The notes under the pieces were generated by a model. That model made no database searches. It was given only the letters and a program-made list of their open reading frames with translations, and was not told the origin of the DNA. A stretch of DNA of 11,481 bases, taken from an uncultured Sulfitobacter sp. (GTDB lineage Bacteria; Pseudomonadota; Alphaproteobacteria; Rhodobacterales; Rhodobacteraceae). The number at the start of each line of letters is the position of its first letter. The stretch's first letter is position 1. The position numbers were made by a program, and so were the translations under genes. Where the stretch lies: assembly GCA_937923365.1 (NCBI GenBank), contig CALAIJ010000283.1:1-11481 (forward strand), given 5' to 3'. Positions 6,805-11,481 of this stretch are shown here, piece after piece.

Positions 6805-8124
6805 TTAGATTTCGTCCGGCAACACGAGGTTGAGGACAATCGCCACCAGAGCGGTTGGGGCCACGGCGGACGTCGCCAATGTTTTCACCACCCCCGGCAG
6901 GTACTGCACAGCGCTTGGGACAAGGTTCAGACCCAGGCCTGCCGCCAGTGAGACCGCGATGATCACCATGTTGCGGCGGTTCATGTTGACCTCGGACAAG
7001 ACGTTGAGGCCCGCAGCAGCCACCATGCCAAACATCACGATCACGCCGCCGCCAAGGACGGGCAGAGGCATGGATGCGATTACGGCGCCGATCTTGGGGA
7101 CTAGGCCGCAGGCGATCAGCACCAGTGCGCCGATGGTCACCACGTGGCGGCTCATGATGCCGGTCATTCCGACGATGCCGACGTTCTGGCTGAAGGAGGT
7201 GTTGGGCAGGCCGCCAAAGACGCCCGCGACAGCAGTACCCAGACCATCCGCATAGGTGGCGCCCGAGATTTCAGCATCCGTGGCCGAGCGCCCAGCGCCC
7301 GCTTTGGTGGTCGCCTCAGCGTCGCCCACGGTCTCAATCGCCGACACGATGGAGACCAGCGTGACCGCGACCACAGCGCCGAGGTTGAATTCAAACCCGT
7401 AAGGCAGCGGCGTGACAGCGGTGAACCAGCTGGCCTTGCCCACAGCCGCAAAGCTGACCATGCCCGAGAAGTACGCAACCACGTAGCCCACGATCAGGCC
7501 GATCAGGATGGCGGAGTTGCTGAGCATGCCGCGTGTGAAGAATTTCAGCACCAGCGACACGATGACAACCGACAGGGCCACCGACCAGTGCTTGAGAGAG
7601 CCAAAGCTTTCCGCCTCCATCTGGAAGGGCGCCGCACCGCCTGCCGCGTATTTGATCGCAACAGGGATCAGATAGAGACCAATCGCCAGAATGACCAAAC
7701 CGGTGATCAGCGGCGGGAACATCCAGCGCAGGTGTTTGATAAACCCGCCCAAGACAAAGTGGATCGCACCGCCAATGATGCAGGCCGATAGGGCGACGCT
7801 CAGCCCCATTGTGGCGGCAATGCCCGCCAGCACGCCTACAAAGGCAAAGCTGGTGCCCTGCATAATGGGCAGCCGCGCGCCGATGGGGCCGACACCCACC
7901 GTCTGGAACAATGTCGCGATGCCCGCAAACAGCATGGCCATCTGGATCAGATAGACCTGCTCTGGCCCGCCAAAGGCCAGACCGGCGGCACCTGCCACGA
8001 TGATTGAAGGGGTCACGTTGGAGGCGAACATCGCCAGCACGTGTTGCAGCCCCAAAGGTACGGCCTGTGCCAGCGGGGGCGTAGAGTTGGGATCGCCGTA
8101 GGCGCCCATGGAAGTCTGTGTCAT
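6805..8124 (-). CDS. NCS2/NAT family purine (xanthine/urate) permease
   Basis: This 439-residue inner-membrane transporter belongs to the nucleobase-ascorbate (NCS2) family of proton-coupled purine and pyrimidine carriers. The hydrophobic profile fits the usual 14-segment fold. Family landmarks are visible: QH in LGLQHVLAMF (27-28), SAIETVGD with E264, YADG with D293, and the signature QNVGIVGMTG (313-322) containing the Q-N pair that contacts the nucleobase. The position among uric acid and allantoin genes points to xanthine or urate as substrate. The sequence alone does not exclude uracil, although the QN pair and SAIET motif resemble xanthine/urate members. A Shine-Dalgarno AGGGA lies 7 bases before the ATG. 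The gene lies 48 bases after allA in the same direction, so it is probably part of that operon, and it is followed by an intrinsic terminator. Confidence 0.9.
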   Translation of the reverse strand: MTQTSMGAYGDPNSTPPLAQAVPLGLQHVLAMFASNVTPSIIVAGAAGLAFGGPEQVYLIQMAMLFAGIATLFQTVGVGPIGARLPIMQGTSFAFVGVLAGIAATMGLSVALSACIIGGAIHFVLGGFIKHLRWMFPPLITGLVILAIGLYLIPVAIKYAAGGAAPFQMEAESFGSLKHWSVALSVVIVSLVLKFFTRGMLSNSAILIGLIVGYVVAYFSGMVSFAAVGKASWFTAVTPLPYGFEFNLGAVVAVTLVSIVSAIETVGDAEATTKAGAGRSATDAEISGATYADGLGTAVAGVFGGLPNTSFSQNVGIVGMTGIMSRHVVTIGALVLIACGLVPKIGAVIASMPLPVLGGGVIVMFGMVAAAGLNVLSEVNMNRRNMVIIAVSLAAGLGLNLVPSAVQYLPGVVKTLATSAVAPTALVAIVLNLVLPDEI

Positions 8125-8172
8125 TGATCTGTCCCTGTTTTTATCTTTTGCCTATTTTTTAGGCTAAAGCCC

Positions 8173-8661
8173 TTATGGGACCACAAGATAGGGTGGATCA
8201 AGAGAAATCTCTTCGAGATTTGGTGTCGTGCCGATCCTATCCACCACCGCAAAGACCCCCGGTTCGGACAGGGGCGTCAGCACGCCATGCCATGTGCCAC
8301 GGTGAAAGTTGATGCCTTGCAAGGGGTTCGTCTGAAACGCCTTAGGGGTGCCCGGCCTACCGCCTGCGTCCGGCGCCACGATCACCAGAAAGGGCGCTGC
8401 GGTCATCGGCAGAAAGGCTTGGGAGCCGTCGGGATGCCGCTCCAGCAGGTCAAGGGTGTAGGGCAGGCTGCGGGCCTCAGCGTTAAAAATGCTGATGCCA
8501 GCGCGTCCTTCGGGGCCAAAGTCCAGCACCGCGCGGTCATGGTAGCGCCCGCAGAGGCCTGCATTGATGATCTTGTCCGCATCGCCAGAGGTGTCCAGCA
8601 CATCGCCGAAAGGGGCGAATGCCGCAGCCGTCAAAGGCTCGACCTTGATCTGGCGGGTCAC
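8173..8661 (-). CDS. allA: Ureidoglycolate lyase (AllA)
   Basis: This 162-residue cytoplasmic enzyme splits (S)-ureidoglycolate into glyoxylate and urea, the last step of this allantoin route. It is close to the usual 160-170 residues of the family. Conserved segments visible are EPLTAAAFAPFGDVLD at the N-terminus, ISIFNAEARSLPYTLDLLERHPDGSQAFLPM in the middle, and INFHRGTWHGVLTPL with the conserved HRGTWH near residues 118-123. Its ATG overlaps the allE stop by 4 bases (ATGA), which fits coupled translation. Together with AllE upstream it turns ureidoglycine into glyoxylate. The older name is ureidoglycolate hydrolase. No irregularity was seen. Confidence 0.93.
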   Translation of the reverse strand: MTRQIKVEPLTAAAFAPFGDVLDTSGDADKIINAGLCGRYHDRAVLDFGPEGRAGISIFNAEARSLPYTLDLLERHPDGSQAFLPMTAAPFLVIVAPDAGGRPGTPKAFQTNPLQGINFHRGTWHGVLTPLSEPGVFAVVDRIGTTPNLEEISLDPPYLVVP

Positions 8662-9467
8662 AGCGGCATGTGACGGTTCACGTCTTTATAGAGCAAATAG
8701 CGAAACGGCCCGTCGCCTGTCGCAATACACGCCTGTGGGCAAAAGGCACGCAGCCACATGAAGTCGCCGGGCCCGACGGTCACCCAATTCTTGTTCAGAA
8801 GATACTCAGCCGTGCCTTCCAGCACATAGAGCCCGTGTTCCATCACATGGGTCTCGGCAAAGGGGATGCGCCCGCCCGGTTTGAACGTGACGATATTGAC
8901 GTGGCAATCGTGACGCAGATCGGTTGGCTCCACAAAGCGGGTCGTGGCCCAGACACCGTCACAATCAGGCATCTCGATCGGAGCGACATCCCTGTCGGAG
9001 GTCACGAAGGCGGTCGGCAGATCAACACCTTCGGCGCCCGTGTAGCGTTTGCGCACCCAGTGAAATTGCGCGGGTGCATCCCCGTCGTTCCAGACGGTCC
9101 AGACACTGTCAGGCGGGATATAGGCATAGCCCCCTTCGGTCAGCACATGGCCCTGACCGTCAATGTTCAGTTTGATCGCACCAGAGGCGACCAGAAGGAT
9201 CGACTGCGCTTCGGGATCGTCCTCGGGCGCGTCAGAGCCGCCACCCGCCGACAATTCGACCGCGTACTGGCTGAAGGTTTCCGCAAATCCGGACAGAGGC
9301 CGCGCCAGCACCCACATGCGCATCCCCTTCCAGCCGGGCAGAAAGCTGGTGACGATGTCGCGCTGGGTCACGGCGGGGATGACCGCATAGGCGGGGGTAA
9401 AGACAGCCGTGCCTTCGGGGTTCACCGATTGGTCCGGCAAGCCGCCGGGGGGGAAAGCGTAGCTCAA
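8658..9467 (-). CDS. allE: (S)-Ureidoglycine aminohydrolase (AllE), bicupin
   Basis: This 269-residue enzyme releases ammonia from (S)-ureidoglycine to form (S)-ureidoglycolate. Two cupin domains are present: an N-terminal one around EAQSILLVASGAIKLNIDGQ…LTEGGYAYIPP and a C-terminal catalytic one. The C-terminal domain shows ETHVMEHGLYVLEG and FCPQAC, giving the manganese ligands E205, H207, H211 and Q245. The spacing is the same as E235/H237/H241/Q275 of the Arabidopsis enzyme. The start is TTG at 9467 inside the puuE-uraD stop (TTGA). It is supported by GGAGG at 9479-9475 with a 7-base gap and by the family-like N-terminus MSYAFPPGGLP. The gene overlaps both its neighbours by 4 bases, so the three enzymes form one tightly coupled operon. 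Confidence 0.93.
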   Translation of the reverse strand: MSYAFPPGGLPDQSVNPEGTAVFTPAYAVIPAVTQRDIVTSFLPGWKGMRMWVLARPLSGFAETFSQYAVELSAGGGSDAPEDDPEAQSILLVASGAIKLNIDGQGHVLTEGGYAYIPPDSVWTVWNDGDAPAQFHWVRKRYTGAEGVDLPTAFVTSDRDVAPIEMPDCDGVWATTRFVEPTDLRHDCHVNIVTFKPGGRIPFAETHVMEHGLYVLEGTAEYLLNKNWVTVGPGDFMWLRAFCPQACIATGDGPFRYLLYKDVNRHMPL

Positions 9468-10879
9468 AACATGTCCTCCAAGCGCAAGCGCGCGATGCGT
9501 TCGACCTGTCGGCAGGCCGTGGCGAATTCGGTATCGGTATCGTTGGCGATGCGTGCGTCGAAAGCGCGCAGGATGCCCGCCTTGTCGTGGTCCTTGACCG
9601 CAATGATGAAGGGGAAGCCGTGCTTGGCGACGTAGTCCGCATTCATCTGCTGGAACTGCGCGCGCTCTGCATCGGTGAGCGCATCGAGGCCGGCGCTGGC
9701 CTGCTCGGATGTGCTTTCGGCCGTCAGGCGCTTGGCGGCGGCCAGCTTGCCCGCGAGATCGGGGTGGGCATTGAGGACACCCAACCGTTCCGCATGGCTG
9801 GCAGAACGGAACATCCGCGCCAATGCGCTATGCATGCCCGCCGCACTTTCATGAGCGGGGCCCAACTCCAACTCGAAGGCACGCTCGGCGATCCATGCAG
9901 AATGCTCGAACACGCCACCAAAGGCCGCGACAAACTCTGCGCGGTCCATACTGCACGGGCGTAGCCGTGGCCCATGAGGCGGATGCGAGGCGCGCCAGTG
10001 ATCGGCAATCTCAATGCGGCGCGGGGTCCAGACACCCTCAAACCCTTTGATGTAGTCAAGGAACCGCGCCAGCGCCTGCACCCGTCCGGGCCGTCCGATC
10101 AGACGGCAATGCAAACCGATGGACATCATCTTGGCGCTGCCCGCTGCCCCTTCGCCATAAAGCGCATCAAAGGTATCGCGCAGGTAGGCATAGAACTGAT
10201 CGCCACTGTTGAACCCCTGCAGTGTGGCAAAGCGCATGTCGTTGCAATCAAGCGTATAGGGAATGATCAACTGGTCGCGCCCATCAATGCGGGCCCAATA
10301 CGGCAGGTCATCGTCGTAAGTATCAGAGATATAGTCGAACGCGCCTGTGTTGGCGGCAAGTGCCACCGTATTGGCCGAAGTACGCCCGCAGTACCAACCA
10401 CGTGGCGCAGCACCCGTGACTTCCGTGTGAAGCCGAATGGCCTCGGCCATATCCGCGCGCTCGTCCTCTTCCGAATGGTCGCGGTAGTCGATCCACTTGA
10501 GCCCGTGGCTGGCGATTTCCCAACCCGCACTTTGCATGGCTTCGACCTGTTCGGGCGCGCGTGCAAGGGCAGAGGCGACACCGTAGACCGTGACGGGCAC
10601 CTGCGCCCCAGTGAACAAACGATGCAGACGCCAGAACCCTGCGCGCGCACCGTAGTCATAGATGCTTTCCATGTTCCAATGGCGTTGCCCGACCCATGGT
10701 TGCGCGCCAACGATCTCGCTTAGAAACGCCTCGGACGCGGCATCGCCATGCAGCAGACAATTCTCGCCACCTTCTTCGTAGTTCAGCACGAATTGCACGG
10801 CGATCCGTGCCCCACCGGGCCAATGAGCGTTAGGTGGCGTCGCACCATATCCGGTGAAATCTCGGGGGTAACGGTTCAT
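9464..10879 (-). CDS. puuE: Fused allantoinase PuuE / OHCU decarboxylase UraD
   Basis: This 471-residue protein has two enzyme domains. Residues about 1-305 are a cofactor-independent allantoinase of the NodB/polysaccharide deacetylase fold (PuuE), which hydrolyses allantoin to allantoate. Visible marks are RDFTGYG, VLNYEEGGE, ESIYDYGARAGFWR, the SHGLKWIDY segment and IIPYTLDCNDMRF. Residues about 310-471 are 2-oxo-4-hydroxy-4-carboxy-5-ureidoimidazoline decarboxylase (UraD), which yields (S)-allantoin. It has LNAHPDLAG with catalytic H372, TSEQASAGLD with E392, and NADYVAKHGFPFIIAVK. The steps are consecutive, but the later enzyme comes first in the chain. ATG at 10879 gives the PuuE-like start MNRYPRDFTGYG; the Shine-Dalgarno is weak (AAGG). 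As first gene of the operon it should sit next to the promoter, near the inverted repeat at 10910-10933. Such fusions are known in alphaproteobacteria. Confidence 0.93.
   Translation of the reverse strand: MNRYPRDFTGYGATPPNAHWPGGARIAVQFVLNYEEGGENCLLHGDAASEAFLSEIVGAQPWVGQRHWNMESIYDYGARAGFWRLHRLFTGAQVPVTVYGVASALARAPEQVEAMQSAGWEIASHGLKWIDYRDHSEEDERADMAEAIRLHTEVTGAAPRGWYCGRTSANTVALAANTGAFDYISDTYDDDLPYWARIDGRDQLIIPYTLDCNDMRFATLQGFNSGDQFYAYLRDTFDALYGEGAAGSAKMMSIGLHCRLIGRPGRVQALARFLDYIKGFEGVWTPRRIEIADHWRASHPPHGPRLRPCSMDRAEFVAAFGGVFEHSAWIAERAFELELGPAHESAAGMHSALARMFRSASHAERLGVLNAHPDLAGKLAAAKRLTAESTSEQASAGLDALTDAERAQFQQMNADYVAKHGFPFIIAVKDHDKAGILRAFDARIANDTDTEFATACRQVERIARLRLEDMF
9475..9479 (-). promoter_or_regulatory. 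Ribosome binding site that fixes the TTG start of allE
   Basis: GGAGG on the minus strand lies 7 bases before the TTG at 9467, within the last codons of puuE-uraD (coding for EDMF). It is one of the clearest Shine-Dalgarno sequences in the window and supports the rare TTG start. Confidence 0.7.
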
Positions 10880-10909
10880 TGGGTGGGCCTTGCTTGTTTC
10901 GGCGCAGAC

Positions 10910-10933
10910 TGCACAAATCCCGTCTTTTGTGCA
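10910..10933. repeat. 8-bp inverted repeat upstream of puuE, candidate operator
   Basis: TGCACAAA (10910-10917) and TTTGTGCA (10926-10933) are perfect inverted arms around an 8-base spacer. They lie 31-54 bases upstream of the puuE ATG in the divergent gap. The arms are about 16 bp apart centre to centre, suitable for a dimeric regulator. This is a candidate operator for the purine operon, the divergent acidic-protein gene, or both. The regulator is unknown. Confidence 0.5.
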
Positions 10934-10941
10934 ATCGGCAG

Positions 10942-10970
10942 TTTGCGGACCCGTCTCTGCCGGACATTAA
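10942..10970 (+). promoter_or_regulatory. Weak candidate promoter for the acidic-protein gene
   Basis: TTTGCG (10942-10947), 17 bases, then CATTAA (10965-10970) loosely fits a sigma-70 promoter. Transcription would begin near 10977, about 40 bases before the GTG start. The match is modest and rests on spacing only. Confidence 0.2.
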
Positions 10971-11016
10971 CCTCCCGCCCTTAATCTCGACGCGTTTCAA
11001 AGCAAGAGGTAGCGCA

Positions 11017-11481
11017 GTGGCAGTCTTTAACAGCGGCATGTTTTTCTTAGGCAACTTCGCGGACATGGACCCAGACGAAACGAACACAGTGTCTGAAAAT
11101 TCCGGCTTGGTGCTGGGCACTTACAATTTCCCGGCATTGGTCAACGTAACCGTAAGCGATGCAGACGATGGCGGGTCCATCGCGGACGATGAATTTGGCA
11201 CCAGCCCGGGCGAGGATGTCAGTTACGATGTAGGCGCTGGCCCTGTCACACAATTCATCGACTCTACCATTGTCTACAACGTCACGGTTGAGCTTCAGGA
11301 TGGCTCGTTTGTCGACATTTTAGCCACCGCCATCCAAACTCAGAACGGGGATGTATTCCTGACCGACTTTGCCAATGACGGCAGCTTCGACAACCTTGTC
11401 GTACGCAGCTTTGAACTGACCAGCGTTTCTGAGGACAACTATACTGGGTTCTTTGCAAACTCCTCTGTCGATAACACCCGT
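11017..11481 (+). CDS. Acidic, lysine-free protein of unknown function, partial (N-terminal 155 residues)
   Basis: The reading frame is open from GTG at 11017 to the window end (155 codons), with AAGAGGT six bases before the GTG as Shine-Dalgarno. The visible part has 26 Asp/Glu against only two Arg, and no Lys, His or Cys. It starts VAVFNSGMFFLGNFADMDPDE and continues with beta-strand-like segments such as LVNVTVSDADDGGSIADDE and IVYNVTVELQDGSFVDI. No N-terminal signal peptide is seen. This composition is typical of large calcium-binding, type I-secreted or Hint-domain proteins of Rhodobacterales, but the diagnostic C-terminal part lies outside the window, so that is inference. Orientation is divergent from puuE. 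Codon use, including TTA, GTA and AAT codons, looks somewhat less GC-biased than in the flanking enzymes. Confidence 0.75.
   Translation, partial: MAVFNSGMFFLGNFADMDPDETNTVSENSGLVLGTYNFPALVNVTVSDADDGGSIADDEFGTSPGEDVSYDVGAGPVTQFIDSTIVYNVTVELQDGSFVDILATAIQTQNGDVFLTDFANDGSFDNLVVRSFELTSVSEDNYTGFFANSSVDNTR

Noticed and set aside
8150..8164. GCCTA-TTTTT-TAGGC inverted repeat between allA and the permease.
   Set aside because: The stem is only 5 bp with no T-run after it on the minus strand. It is probably an AT-rich spacer within the operon rather than a terminator.
8670..9635. Rightward 321-codon open frame over allE.
   Set aside because: It is antisense to AllE, whose metal ligands are intact. 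No motif is visible in the antisense translation.

Overview
The window looks like chromosomal DNA from a marine alphaproteobacterium of the Rhodobacterales (Roseobacter group). It is moderately GC-rich, and its RpoE-ChrR pair closely resembles the Rhodobacter sphaeroides pair, including the ChrR metal ligands. It also has a gene order and a PuuE-UraD fusion of a kind known in alphaproteobacteria. I see no insertion sequence, prophage gene, tRNA, rRNA or CRISPR array. This judgement comes from reading the sequence only; no database was searched.

Left block (1-2128): a photo-oxidative stress module. A flavin-dependent oxidoreductase, cut by the left edge, is read leftward. It diverges from rpoE-chrR, which encodes an ECF sigma factor and its zinc cupin anti-sigma factor and is read rightward. 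The gap between them holds a match to the R. sphaeroides sigma-E promoter (TGATCC, 16 bp, CGTA), which suggests that rpoE controls its own expression.

Middle block (2260-5348): mutL and rmuC, read leftward and joined by a 4-base overlap. MutL carries the motifs of the endonuclease-type, MutH-independent proteins. RmuC has an N-terminal membrane anchor and a coiled coil.

Right block (5471-10879): a leftward purine (uric acid) catabolism cluster. In transcription order it contains a fused allantoinase/OHCU decarboxylase (puuE-uraD), ureidoglycine aminohydrolase (allE), ureidoglycolate lyase (allA), an NCS2 purine permease, an intrinsic terminator, and a membrane urate oxidase with a C-terminal cytochrome c domain (puuD). 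Together these cover uptake of a purine, oxidation of urate with electrons passed to the respiratory chain, and most steps to allantoate and on to glyoxylate and urea. HIU hydrolase, allantoate amidohydrolase and xanthine dehydrogenase are not in the window. The puuD leader contains three alternating complementary segments, one of them its own Shine-Dalgarno sequence, that could form mutually exclusive hairpins.

Right edge (11017-11481): the start of a rightward gene for a very acidic protein with no lysine, cut by the window end. The puuE/acidic-protein gap and the mutL upstream gap each contain an inverted repeat with TGCACA/TGTGCA arms. I found no wholly novel system. The most noteworthy items are the puuD leader, these two inverted repeats, and the reversed-order enzyme fusion.
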